A stretch of DNA of 17,327 bases, taken from contig JBAZJL010000010.1 in assembly GCA_041651335.1 (NCBI GenBank), positions 1 to 17,327 on the forward strand, read 5' to 3'. Position numbers and translations under genes: made by a program. Under the pieces are notes generated by a model. That model had not been told where the DNA came from, ran no database searches, and saw only the letters and a program-made list of their open reading frames with translations. The stretch comes from UBA6220 sp041651335 (GTDB lineage: Bacteria > Patescibacteriota > Minisyncoccia > Minisyncoccales > Minisyncoccaceae). Position 1 is the stretch's first letter, and every line of letters begins with the position of its first letter. Positions 1-6,777 of this stretch are shown here, in pieces.

Positions 1-875
1 AACCAGGATTACCAGGTTATAGTAAAAGACAGCCCATTACTATCAATTCCGCTTCGGCTTTAACAGATTATCAAGTTAAGCTAACCATTACCTATGATTC
101 TGATATGCAACCTGATTTTGATGATCTCCGCTTCACTTCGGCTGACGGCACTACGGAACTTAGTTATTGGCTGGAATCAAAAACAGATTCCACTACCGCG
201 ACAGTCTGGGTAAAGGTTCCCAGCTTAGCCAGTGGGGACAACACCCTTTATCTGTATTATGCCAATGCTTCAGCCACCACGGCTTCGAATGGGGATAATA
301 CGTTTGTGTTTTTTGACCATTTTGATGCACTTCCCAGTGCGACTAAATGGGACATAACCGGAACGCCTGCTCAAGGTGGTTCTGTGGTAAGTATTGGCAG
401 CACTACTGGAAGTGGATATAAACGAATTCAATCAAAAGCAAAATTTGGAACAAATACTGCTATTCGTGTTTTGGGAATTGTTTCCGATTATATAGCTTCG
501 AGTAATGCCGAAGGCTTTGGATATGATACTGGAAGCCTTAACACAATCGCAATGTTTTTGTGTGGATATCCCACGGCGAACACGCTTAATGCCTATACTT
601 ATAGTGCTTCAAATTATGAAGGAGTAAATTTGGGGACTAGCGACAGCAATAAGTGGTTTGTGTGGGACATTATGAGAAACGGAACAACTAATGTTATTTT
701 TAAAAAAGATGGAAATATTGTTGCGACAAACTCTACGCATATTCCTTTGCTTGATTCTGAAGCAGAGATAGTATCATATACCGATGATCGATGGGCAAGC
801 GCGGATTGGATTCTTGTTCGAAAATATGTTTTTGCCGAACCAACATCATCTTTTGGCACTGAAGAAATTAATTAA
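1..875 (+). CDS. DUF2341 / concanavalin A-like lectin domain protein, C-terminal part (5' end outside window)
   Basis: The reading frame is already open at base 3 and runs to TAA at 873-875, so this is the C-terminal ~290 residues of a larger protein; the first in-window ATG at 105 is internal. The N-terminal part matches the DUF2341 pattern: an 'R.PITI' strand, 'DYQVKLTITYD', 'DDLRFTSADG', 'LSYWLES', 'ATVWVKVPSL' and 'NTLYLYYAN', then 'FFDHFD'. After that comes a beta-rich lectin/LamG-like region ending 'ADWILVRKYVFAEPTSSFGTEE', a typical end for this architecture. In known proteins these domains are extracellular and thought to bind carbohydrate or mediate surface contact; the ligand is unknown. 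By my line counts, GC is about 45% over 1-420 and 38% over 421-840, both above the neighbours, which fits a shuffled or acquired surface gene. No signal peptide or anchor is visible because the start is missing. Confidence 0.8.
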   Translation, partial: PGLPGYSKRQPITINSASALTDYQVKLTITYDSDMQPDFDDLRFTSADGTTELSYWLESKTDSTTATVWVKVPSLASGDNTLYLYYANASATTASNGDNTFVFFDHFDALPSATKWDITGTPAQGGSVVSIGSTTGSGYKRIQSKAKFGTNTAIRVLGIVSDYIASSNAEGFGYDTGSLNTIAMFLCGYPTANTLNAYTYSASNYEGVNLGTSDSNKWFVWDIMRNGTTNVIFKKDGNIVATNSTHIPLLDSEAEIVSYTDDRWASADWILVRKYVFAEPTSSFGTEEIN

Positions 876-880
876 AATTA

Positions 881-903
881 AAAAGCGCCATTGGCGCTTT
901 TTT
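881..903. terminator. Bidirectional intrinsic terminator
   Basis: AAAAGCGCC (881-889) pairs with GGCGCTTTT (893-901) around a 3-nt loop, followed by further T residues. On the minus strand the same stem is followed by TTTTTAATTTTAA. It lies between two converging genes and can serve both. Confidence 0.85.
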
Positions 904-918
904 AGAAAACAATAATAA

Positions 919-1386
919 TTAATTAAGCTTTTTGGGTTTAATAAATTTTATATACCCCAGAATAAAAGCAATAACAATTCCAATTGTGACCACTAAAAAT
1001 CTAAATTGAGAATTTTCCGTCATTACTCCACGAATAACACTATACATAATAGTTAATACTCCGCCCAAAAGAATTCCATCAGCCATTATTTCTATTTTAT
1101 TTAAAAGAGTAAGGCTTATTATTAAAATAATAATCGAGGCCAATAATGAGACAATAGAAACATTTTGACTATAAGCTCTTTCTTCTTGTTCGTATTTTTT
1201 TTGGTTTTGTTCATAATCCATTCTTATTTTTTCTTGTTCAGCTGTTTCGCTATCAGGGCCTATTTTTTGTAATTCAATTGGATATTCAGGATATTGAGGA
1301 GCAGGATAAAAGGCATCAATACCCAAGCCAACAAATAAAACAACAAGCAGAGCTAAAAAAATTGTGTAAATTGATTTTATTATCAT
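919..1386 (-). CDS. Hypothetical membrane protein, four predicted TM segments
   Basis: I do not recognise this 155-residue protein. It has an N-terminal hydrophobic segment (about residues 5-25), a hydrophilic and strongly charged stretch (about 30-75, rich in Glu, Gln and Lys, probably helical or coiled coil), then three hydrophobic segments (about 77-95, 100-118 and 130-150), ending in a basic tail 'KFIKPKKLN'. This suggests a small integral membrane protein with one soluble domain between TM1 and TM2. It starts at ATG (complement of 1384-1386) with no SD; an extended -10 box lies about 30 nt upstream. It converges on the gene to its left and is divergent from the exchanger gene to its right. 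Function unknown. Confidence 0.7.
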   Translation of the reverse strand: MIIKSIYTIFLALLVVLFVGLGIDAFYPAPQYPEYPIELQKIGPDSETAEQEKIRMDYEQNQKKYEQEERAYSQNVSIVSLLASIIILIISLTLLNKIEIMADGILLGGVLTIMYSVIRGVMTENSQFRFLVVTIGIVIAFILGYIKFIKPKKLN

Positions 1387-1414
1387 AAATTTTTTTATTT
1401 ATTTAAGTAATTAT

Positions 1415-1423
1415 ATTTTAACA
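1415..1423 (-). promoter_or_regulatory. Extended -10 promoter for the 919-1386 gene
   Basis: Read on the minus strand, TG-T-TAAAAT is an extended -10 element about 29 nt upstream of the ATG. No good -35 is visible. It is divergent from the + strand promoter at 1466-1474 within the same 114-bp spacer. Confidence 0.45.
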
Positions 1424-1465
1424 CAAAAAACATTATTAGAAAATCTTTTTATTAATAAAAAACAT

Positions 1466-1474
1466 TGCTATAAT
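1466..1474 (+). promoter_or_regulatory. Extended -10 promoter for the Ca2+ exchanger gene
   Basis: TG-C-TATAAT, a perfect -10 with the TG extension, predicts a start near 1481 and a leader of about 20 nt before ATG 1501. No SD is visible in the leader. Confidence 0.6.
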
Positions 1475-1500
1475 TATTTTAAGATTATTAAATTAAAAAT

Positions 1501-2562
1501 ATGATTCTTGTATTTTATCTTTTAGTGCTTTTGGCTTCTTTTTATTTTTTGGCTGTTATTTGCGATCGCTATTTCGTGCCCTCATTAGACAAGATAGCAG
1601 AAAGAATAAAAATGAATTCTGATATGGCTGGGGCTACTTTAATGGCCATTGGTAGTAGCGCTCCTGAACTTTTTGTTTCTTTTATTGCGCTTTTTCGTCC
1701 AGGCAATGAAGCAATTGGAGCAGGAACAATAGTTGGTTCAGCCATATTTAATATTTTGGTTATTATCGGCGCTTCAGCCATGGTACGAAAAGCTTTTATT
1801 GCTTGGCAACCAGTAATCAGGGATCTTATTTTTTATTCTTTGAGCATAATTTTATTGATTTGTTCTTTTTGGGATGGAAAAATAACCTTTTGGGAGTCTT
1901 TTATCTTTTTACTGCTTTATGGGATATATGTTTTGGCGGTTGTAAAATGGAGGAAAATAATGCCCTACAAAGAAGAAGAAAAAGATCCAGCCGATATTTT
2001 AATAGAAGGAATAAAAAAAGAAAAGAAAAAGAAAACTTGGCTTTCTTTTTTATCATTTTTTGAAAAAGGAATGGATTGTTTTTTTCCAAATCCAAAAAAA
2101 TATTGGCTGGTTTTTTTCAATTCTATTATTGTGATTGCCGGCTTAAGCTGGGTTTTAGTGGAAAGTGCAGTTCAAATGGCAAGTATTCTTCATATTCCAG
2201 CGGTAATTATTGGACTAACAATTCTTGCAGCTGGTACTAGTATCCCTGATTTAATGTCTTCAGTGATTGTGGCTCGGCAAGGAAGAGGGGGGATGGCTAT
2301 TTCCAATGCCATTGGCTCTAATATTTTTGATATTTTAATCGGCTTGGGATTGCCCTGGATTTTTATTACTTTTCGAGGATCAATTATTTCCGTGGCCACA
2401 GAGAACCTTACCAGTTCCATTATTTTGCTTTTTGCTACCGTGATTTCTATTTTGTCATTTTTAATTATTAGAAAGTGGCACATCGGTCGATTCGCAGGAA
2501 TCGGGCTGATTTTCCTTTATTTGGCTTATTTGGTTTGGAGTGTTTTTGAAGCATATAATTAA
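1501..2562 (+). CDS. Na+/Ca2+ (K+-dependent type) exchanger, CaCA family
   Basis: A 353-residue membrane antiporter expected to export Ca2+ in exchange for Na+, possibly with K+. Both diagnostic alpha repeats are intact. Alpha-1 (about residues 43-91) contains 'ATLMAIGSSAPELFVSF' with Glu56; alpha-2 (about 238-287) contains 'GLTILAAGTSIPDLMSS' with Asp250, followed by 'NAIGSNIFDILIGLGLPW' with Asp277. In the NCKX branch the Asp in 'SN-F-D' is associated with K+ dependence and is Asn in K+-independent NCX, so this copy looks NCKX/YrbG-like. A charged cytoplasmic loop (about 150-195, 'KEEEKDPADILIEGIKKEKKKK') separates the two halves. Length is normal for bacterial members. It has its own extended -10 promoter and no SD. 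A Ca2+ ATPase lies 4 kb downstream, so the cell may have two Ca2+ exporters. Confidence 0.9.
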   Translation: MILVFYLLVLLASFYFLAVICDRYFVPSLDKIAERIKMNSDMAGATLMAIGSSAPELFVSFIALFRPGNEAIGAGTIVGSAIFNILVIIGASAMVRKAFIAWQPVIRDLIFYSLSIILLICSFWDGKITFWESFIFLLLYGIYVLAVVKWRKIMPYKEEEKDPADILIEGIKKEKKKKTWLSFLSFFEKGMDCFFPNPKKYWLVFFNSIIVIAGLSWVLVESAVQMASILHIPAVIIGLTILAAGTSIPDLMSSVIVARQGRGGMAISNAIGSNIFDILIGLGLPWIFITFRGSIISVATENLTSSIILLFATVISILSFLIIRKWHIGRFAGIGLIFLYLAYLVWSVFEAYN

Positions 2563-2568
2563 TTTTGA

Positions 2569-2598
2569 TTGACAAAAGAAGGCAAGAAAATATATACT
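2569..2598 (+). promoter_or_regulatory. Sigma70-type promoter of the REC-GAF gene
   Basis: TTGACA (2569-2574), 18-nt spacer, TATACT (2593-2598). It begins 7 nt after the exchanger stop codon. The predicted transcription start is near 2605, giving a leader of about 31 nt. Confidence 0.75.
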
Positions 2599-2607
2599 TG
2601 GCCCAAG

Positions 2608-2630
2608 CTCTTTTAAAAAAGAGATGGGAG
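2608..2630 (+). promoter_or_regulatory. 5'-terminal hairpin followed by SD
   Basis: CTCTTTT (2608-2614) pairs with AAAAGAG (2617-2623). After 2 nt comes GGGAG (2626-2630), a good SD 5 nt before ATG 2636. The hairpin begins within a few nt of the predicted transcript 5' end. The leader of the SBP gene (15243-15265) has the same plan. Confidence 0.5.
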
Positions 2631-2635
2631 TAAAA

Positions 2636-3547
2636 ATGACGATTCATGAAAGGTATCGGTTTCTTTATGTTGACGACGAAAAGGGGCTTTTAAGCCTTGG
2701 GCAAATGTTTATTGAAAAAGATCCGGAATTTACGGTTTTAACAGCTTCTTCGGTTGAACAAGCTTTTGAAATTTTATCCCAAGAAAGAATCGATGTGATT
2801 ATTTCTGATAATGATATGCCCGGGACAAGCGGAATAGAGTTTTTAAAAAAAATAAGAAGCCATCCTGTTTTTCAGGAAATGCCGTTTATTATTTTTACCA
2901 GCCGAAGCCGGACAGAAATAGTTATCGAGGCGTTAAACAATAAAGCGGATTTTTATCTGCAAAAGGGAAGTGATCCCAAGCCTCAATATGCTGAATTGAT
3001 GTCGATTGCTGTTTCAGCATATAAGAAAAAAAGATTTGAAAAGATGATTTTAAAAATCAACGATTTCCTTGTTGGAGTAGTTGATCAAAAAGAATTAAAA
3101 GAAAATTTAAAAATTCTTTTAAATAGCATGGTTGATATTTTCCATGTTGATGCTGGCCATATTTCTTTAATCGAAGATAATAATTTATATCATTTTGTTT
3201 CTGTGGGAAAAATAAGCGAAGCGCTCAAAGAAGTAAGGCTTCCGCTAAGCCATGGCTTGGGGGGATTAGTGGCACAAGGGGGTAAACCCTATGCCATTAA
3301 TGAATATTGTATTGATAATACTATCCGACACCCTTTGAATGATGTCCCAGCTAAAGATAGAATTGTTTCTTGTGCGGCAGCGCCTATAAAATTTGGTGGA
3401 AAAATTTGTGGCGTACTTTATGTGCATAGATTTTTTGCTAAAAAGTTTAATGCTAAAGATTTAAGAACCTTGTCTTTATATGCTAATTTAGCGGCCCTTG
3501 CTTTTAAAACCGCTCAAGAAGATCGGGAAAATCAAGAGGACCAATAA
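2636..3547 (+). CDS. Response regulator with REC and GAF domains
   Basis: A 303-residue cytoplasmic signalling protein. REC domain (about 6-125): acidic pair Asp13-Asp14, phospho-acceptor Asp58 in 'IISDNDMPG', Thr88 in 'IIFTSRS' and Lys110 in 'YLQKGSDPK', so all receiver residues are present. GAF domain (about 135-298): 'GLGGLVAQGGKPYAINEY', 'CAAAPIKFGGKICGVLYVHR' and 'FNAKDLRTLSLYANLAALAF'. There is no DNA-binding or enzymatic output, so it probably acts by protein contacts or by ligand binding in GAF. The segment 'IEALNNKADFYLQKGSDPKPQYAEL' strongly resembles receiver domains abundant in Methanomicrobia, which suggests inter-domain transfer (inference). The start is set at ATG 2636 because GGGAG lies 5 nt upstream; ATG 2624 is in frame but lacks a usable SD. 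A terminator follows directly. The histidine kinase at 10966 is a possible partner but is not adjacent. Confidence 0.9.
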   Translation: MTIHERYRFLYVDDEKGLLSLGQMFIEKDPEFTVLTASSVEQAFEILSQERIDVIISDNDMPGTSGIEFLKKIRSHPVFQEMPFIIFTSRSRTEIVIEALNNKADFYLQKGSDPKPQYAELMSIAVSAYKKKRFEKMILKINDFLVGVVDQKELKENLKILLNSMVDIFHVDAGHISLIEDNNLYHFVSVGKISEALKEVRLPLSHGLGGLVAQGGKPYAINEYCIDNTIRHPLNDVPAKDRIVSCAAAPIKFGGKICGVLYVHRFFAKKFNAKDLRTLSLYANLAALAFKTAQEDRENQEDQ

Positions 3548-3550
3548 AAT

Positions 3551-3574
3551 AACTGTTTTTTTAAACAGTTTTTT
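3551..3574 (+). terminator. Intrinsic terminator after the REC-GAF gene
   Basis: AACTGTTT (3551-3558), TTTT loop, AAACAGTT (3563-3570), then TTTT. It lies 3 nt after the stop codon and directly before the next promoter. Confidence 0.8.
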
Positions 3575-3575
3575 G

Positions 3576-3603
3576 TTGACTTTTTTAAGGCTTGTGCTAA
3601 TTT
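3576..3603 (+). promoter_or_regulatory. Promoter of the ATP-grasp-like gene
   Basis: TTGACT (3576-3581), 16-nt spacer, TAATTT (3598-3603) with a TG-C extension at 3595-3597. An alternative is TTGGCA (3602-3607), 16 nt, TATTAT (3624-3629). The TTGAC form parallels the promoters at 2569 and 15207. Confidence 0.5.
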
Positions 3604-3645
3604 GGCAATATAGTTCTTTTACTTATTATTTGGTAGGTGAAAAGC

Positions 3646-4551
3646 ATGATTTCCGAAAGGTTTTTTACTCTTAAATGGCAATTTGAAAAGTCTTCTCAAC
3701 AAGAAATTTTGCCAAGAAAAGCAGTTGACCAAGCTAATTATTTTTTAAGCCAATGGATTAAGGTTTTTCCTAAAGAAAAAACTTGGGTCCAAAAAAAATA
3801 CAAAATTCCTTCGCTAATCGTTCGCTTTGATTGCGTTTTTCGCGACAACCTTCTTTTGGTTTATGAAATTGAAGAAAGGCCAGCTGGAATTGGAATCGCG
3901 TTTTGCTTGAACAATGATTTTAAAAAAAGGCTTTGTTCTTTGAAAGAAAAATGGCCAGATTTTAAATCCGTAGTTTCTTTTAACAGGAAAGAAAGCGATG
4001 ATTTTTTGTGGATTCCAGTAATTAAAATCGAAGAAGCGAAAAAGGAAGATTGTTTGCTTTTAATTCGTGCAGAACCAGAAGAAAAAGAATTTCATTTTTT
4101 TCAAAATCGGTCGATTTCTTCTTTAGTCAACAAAGGAGACAAAAGTTATGGCGAAAAAATGAATTTTTGGAAACCTGTTAATTGTTATGATTTTGAAAAT
4201 TTGCCTTGGAAGCAAAGTTTTTGCTTAAAACCGAAAAAAGGATCAAAATGTCGGGGTATTCAAATTTGGAGCCCAGAATTAAAAAACAAAAGAGTTGGAG
4301 TTTCCACCAAAAGCCAAATAAAAAAAGCGCTTGATTATTATCAAGAAATGTATTTACAGGAATATGTTTCTCCTTTAATTGAGCCTTGGCATGGCCGAAA
4401 TTTGTATAAAACGCATAGAATTTATTTTGGATACAACCCGATTATTAAAAAATATGAATGCCTAGAAGGCATTTGGCTGGCTCGGCCGAATCTTAGGATT
4501 CACGGTGCAAGCGATGCAGTGATCGGCCCCCTTAAAATAGAAGAAAATTAA
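3646..4551 (+). CDS. Uncharacterised protein, candidate circularly permuted ATP-grasp enzyme
   Basis: I do not recognise this 301-residue family by name. Visible motifs point to ATP-grasp. 'RFDCVFRDNLLLVYEIEERPAGIG' (residues 60-83; Arg60, Asp62, Glu74, Glu76) resembles the metal-binding 'R.D...E.N..P' segment. 'CLKPKKGSKCRGIQIWSP' (193-210, Lys195) resembles the nucleotide-binding lysine and glycine-rich loop. 'YLQEYVSPLIEP' (236-247) and 'THRIYFGYNP' (256-265, Arg258), then 'WLARPNLRIHGASD', resemble the hinge and second-lobe strands. The metal-binding segment precedes the lysine segment, the reverse of classical ATP-grasp but as in glutathionylspermidine synthase-type permuted enzymes. If correct, it would form an amide or peptide bond using ATP; the substrate is unknown. 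ATG 3646 is chosen because AGGTGA ends 5 nt upstream; GTG 3637 is in frame but overlaps that SD. No TM segments or signal peptide. Confidence 0.55.
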   Translation: MISERFFTLKWQFEKSSQQEILPRKAVDQANYFLSQWIKVFPKEKTWVQKKYKIPSLIVRFDCVFRDNLLLVYEIEERPAGIGIAFCLNNDFKKRLCSLKEKWPDFKSVVSFNRKESDDFLWIPVIKIEEAKKEDCLLLIRAEPEEKEFHFFQNRSISSLVNKGDKSYGEKMNFWKPVNCYDFENLPWKQSFCLKPKKGSKCRGIQIWSPELKNKRVGVSTKSQIKKALDYYQEMYLQEYVSPLIEPWHGRNLYKTHRIYFGYNPIIKKYECLEGIWLARPNLRIHGASDAVIGPLKIEEN

Positions 4552-4563
4552 TCTTCTTTTTTT
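4539..4563 (+). terminator. Weak terminator overlapping the stop codon
   Basis: AGAAGA (4539-4544), 7-nt loop containing the stop codon TAA, TCTTCT (4552-4557), then a T run to 4563. The stem is only 6 bp and AT-rich, so efficiency is doubtful. Confidence 0.45.
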
Positions 4564-4576
4564 AATTTATTTGGAA

Positions 4577-4582
4577 TATAAT
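4577..4582 (+). promoter_or_regulatory. -10 box placing transcription start at the M20 ATG (leaderless)
   Basis: A perfect TATAAT whose last base is 6 nt before ATG 4589, so the expected +1 is the A of the ATG. No SD is possible in such a transcript. No strong -35 is seen. Confidence 0.5.
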
Positions 4583-4588
4583 AGAGCT

Positions 4589-5683
4589 ATGAATAAACAG
4601 CTGATTTCTTTAACAAAAAATTTAATAAAATTTCAGACAGTCCAAGGGAATTACGAAGAAAAAAAGAAAATTATTGATTTTGTCAAAAAAGAATTTGATG
4701 GGTATAAAGTTTACATCAAAGAATTAAAATCAAAAATATCGCCCTCCCTGGTTGTTACTTTAAGAAGAGAAAAAACTCCAGCGATTTTATTAAATGGGCA
4801 CTTAGATGTGGTTGCGGCAGAAAAAAATCAGTTTATCCCACGAGTAATCGGCAACAAGCTTTACGGTCGAGGCTCTGGAGATATGAAAGCCGGGTGTGCG
4901 GTGATGATTGAAATAATGAAATATTTTTCTAAACAAAAAGAAAAACCATCGCTTGGCTTAATGCTAACTAATGACGAAGAAATTGGAGGAGAATATGGCG
5001 TAAAGATTTTGGCAAAACAATTTAAGCCTGAATTTGTGATAATTCCTGATGGAGGGAAAAATTTAAAAGATATTGTTTTAAGCCAAAAAGGCTTGCTTCA
5101 TTTTAAAATTTGGACTAAAGGAAAATCTTGCCATGGGTCCCGTCCTTTTTTAGGAGAAAATGCAATTGAAAAAATAATTGATATTTATCGCAAAATAGAG
5201 CTTTTAATTCCGGAATCAAAAAAAGAAGATTGGGACAATACCGTTAATTTGGGAAAAATAAACGGGGGAGAGGTTGTTAACAAGGTTCCTCATTATGCCG
5301 AAGCTTATTTCGATGTTCGTTTTATTAATAGCTATGAGCGAGAAAAAATAATGAAAGGACTAAAATCAATTACCAAGAATTTTAAAATGCTTGCTTATGG
5401 CAATGCTTGCAATCAAAAACCAGTCCGATTTATCGAAGCTTATCGAAAAATGGCAGAAAAAGAGTTGAAATCAAAAATAGAATATTCAAAAGTAGAGGGC
5501 GCTTCTGATGCCAGGTTTTTTGTAGAAAAAGGGATTCCTGTTTTAATTACGAAAATAAACTGTGCCAATATCCATGCGGAAAATGAGTGGGTTGATTTAA
5601 AACAAATGCAATCTTTTTATAATATTCTTTTAGAGTTTATTCCAAAATTTTCTGAAGTTCAAACCAAGAAAAACAAAGATTAA
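4589..5683 (+). CDS. M20 family metallopeptidase / deacylase (ArgE-DapE-CPG2-like)
   Basis: A 364-residue cytoplasmic hydrolase with a co-catalytic two-zinc site, cleaving amide bonds of small peptides or N-acylated amino acids. The expected metal ligands and catalytic residues are visible: His71 and Asp73 in 'LLNGHLDVV', bridging Asp98 in 'GRGSGDMKAG', Glu130-Glu131 in 'TNDEEIGGEYG', Asp154 in 'IIPDGG' and His329 in 'ANIHAENEWV'. The dimerisation-domain motif 'SCHGSRPFLGENAIEK' (about 180-195) is also present. Substrate cannot be assigned; DapE, ArgE and peptidase activities share these motifs, and CPR cells commonly lack the amino acid pathways, so scavenging of peptides is a fair guess. 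ATG 4589 is preferred over an upstream in-frame TTG (4571) because of the TATAAT 6 nt before it. Its stop codon is 1 nt from the converging ppaC stop; no terminator is visible between them. Confidence 0.88.
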   Translation: MNKQLISLTKNLIKFQTVQGNYEEKKKIIDFVKKEFDGYKVYIKELKSKISPSLVVTLRREKTPAILLNGHLDVVAAEKNQFIPRVIGNKLYGRGSGDMKAGCAVMIEIMKYFSKQKEKPSLGLMLTNDEEIGGEYGVKILAKQFKPEFVIIPDGGKNLKDIVLSQKGLLHFKIWTKGKSCHGSRPFLGENAIEKIIDIYRKIELLIPESKKEDWDNTVNLGKINGGEVVNKVPHYAEAYFDVRFINSYEREKIMKGLKSITKNFKMLAYGNACNQKPVRFIEAYRKMAEKELKSKIEYSKVEGASDARFFVEKGIPVLITKINCANIHAENEWVDLKQMQSFYNILLEFIPKFSEVQTKKNKD

Positions 5684-5684
5684 A

Positions 5685-6614
5685 TTATTTGTTTTCTAAG
5701 GCTTTTAAAACTAAGGGCACAAGATCTTTTTTTCGAGACATCATTTTTTCTAAATAAACAGAATTTTCATTTATTTCTTTGTTAAATGCTTTTTCCAGGC
5801 AATCTGCCCCAGAACTTATTAAAAGATTCGAGCCTTCGTTAATAATATCTGTGAGCATCAAGACGACAAAAGCAAAGCTTTCTTTTTCTTTGATTTCATT
5901 GATTTTTTCAAAAAGAGCTTTTTCTATTTTTTTTGCCTCAGAAAGATCAACAGTTTCAACTTGGCCGATTGCGAATTTTTGATTATTTACCTCAAAAGAT
6001 TTGAAATCCGAGTAAATTATTTGTTCGGGAGTTAATCCTTCTAGGCTTGATTTTTTCTTTTTTATCTCTAATCCAAAATTTTGTAAATTTGGGATTTGGG
6101 CAATCTCATTTAATTTATTGGCTAATTCAATGTCTGTAGGAGTGGAGGTGTTTGATTTGAAAATAACCGTGTCAGACAAGATTGCAGAAATTAAAATTCC
6201 AGCCAAAGGCTTGGTTATTTCAAAATTTTGGTCATCTAAAAGTTTTTGCGCAATTAGCGTGGCAGTAGAGCCAAGAGGCTTGGTTTGAAAATTGATTGGT
6301 TCGGCTGAAGAAAATTCTATTTTGTGGTGATCAATTACTTCGATTATTTTTGCGCCTTCGATTCCTTCCGGACTTTGGCTTTTTTCATTGTGATCAACCA
6401 AAATAACAGTTTTTTCTTTTAAAGAATCAAGATTAATCGGAGGTTCAAATCCGAAACAATCAAGAACATACTTTGTTTCCGGGTTTAAGTCTCCAGATCG
6501 GGCTGGAATAGCCTCCTGGCCTTTTGTTTTTAGATATTCGCTATAAGCAATAGCTGAGCAGATTGTATCTGTGTCTGGAGATTTATGCCCAATAATATAA
6601 ATAGTTTTTTCCAT
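5685..6614 (-). CDS. ppaC: Manganese-dependent inorganic pyrophosphatase (family II, DHH)
   Basis: A 309-residue cytosolic enzyme hydrolysing pyrophosphate to two phosphates, pulling biosynthetic reactions forward. The DHH-domain metal ligands are present: His10, Asp14 and Asp16 in 'IIGHKSPDTDTICSA', Asp74-His75 in 'VDHNE', Asp95-His96-His97 in 'IDHHK' and Asp148 in 'ILSDTVIF'. The C-terminal DHHA2 signature 'SRKKDLVP' (about 293-300) binds the phosphate end of the substrate. 'PLGSTATLIAQ' (about 113-123) is also typical. Length matches classical two-domain PpaC without a regulatory CBS insert. The start is the ATG complementary to 6612-6614; there is no SD. A weak promoter may lie upstream (minus strand TTTACA at 6662-6667 and TATAAG at 6641-6646, spacer 15). 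It is divergent from the Ca2+ ATPase gene. Confidence 0.95.
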   Translation of the reverse strand: MEKTIYIIGHKSPDTDTICSAIAYSEYLKTKGQEAIPARSGDLNPETKYVLDCFGFEPPINLDSLKEKTVILVDHNEKSQSPEGIEGAKIIEVIDHHKIEFSSAEPINFQTKPLGSTATLIAQKLLDDQNFEITKPLAGILISAILSDTVIFKSNTSTPTDIELANKLNEIAQIPNLQNFGLEIKKKKSSLEGLTPEQIIYSDFKSFEVNNQKFAIGQVETVDLSEAKKIEKALFEKINEIKEKESFAFVVLMLTDIINEGSNLLISSGADCLEKAFNKEINENSVYLEKMMSRKKDLVPLVLKALENK

Positions 6615-6706
6615 ATTTTTTAATTATTAATTTTTTTTATCTTATAATAGAAAAACAAGATTGTAAACAAAAGAGAAAAAAATATCTTTCGATTTTTTTA
6701 AAAGAT

Positions 6707-6715
6707 TGATATAAT
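6707..6715 (+). promoter_or_regulatory. Extended -10 promoter of the P-type ATPase gene
   Basis: TG-A-TATAAT; the identical 9-mer occurs at 16098-16106. The predicted leader is about 56 nt, with only a weak AGGGA close to the ATG. I saw no known riboswitch consensus in the leader. Confidence 0.6.
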
Positions 6716-6777
6716 CGAGGTAGATTAAAATTTGGTTGTTTTGGATTAGGGCCTAGTAATAAATTAAAAATCAGGGA

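Noticed and set aside
6716..6777. Metal-sensing riboswitch (for example yybP-ykoY) in the leader of the P-type ATPase
   Set aside because: The leader is only about 60 nt, and I see neither the conserved loops nor a terminator hairpin.
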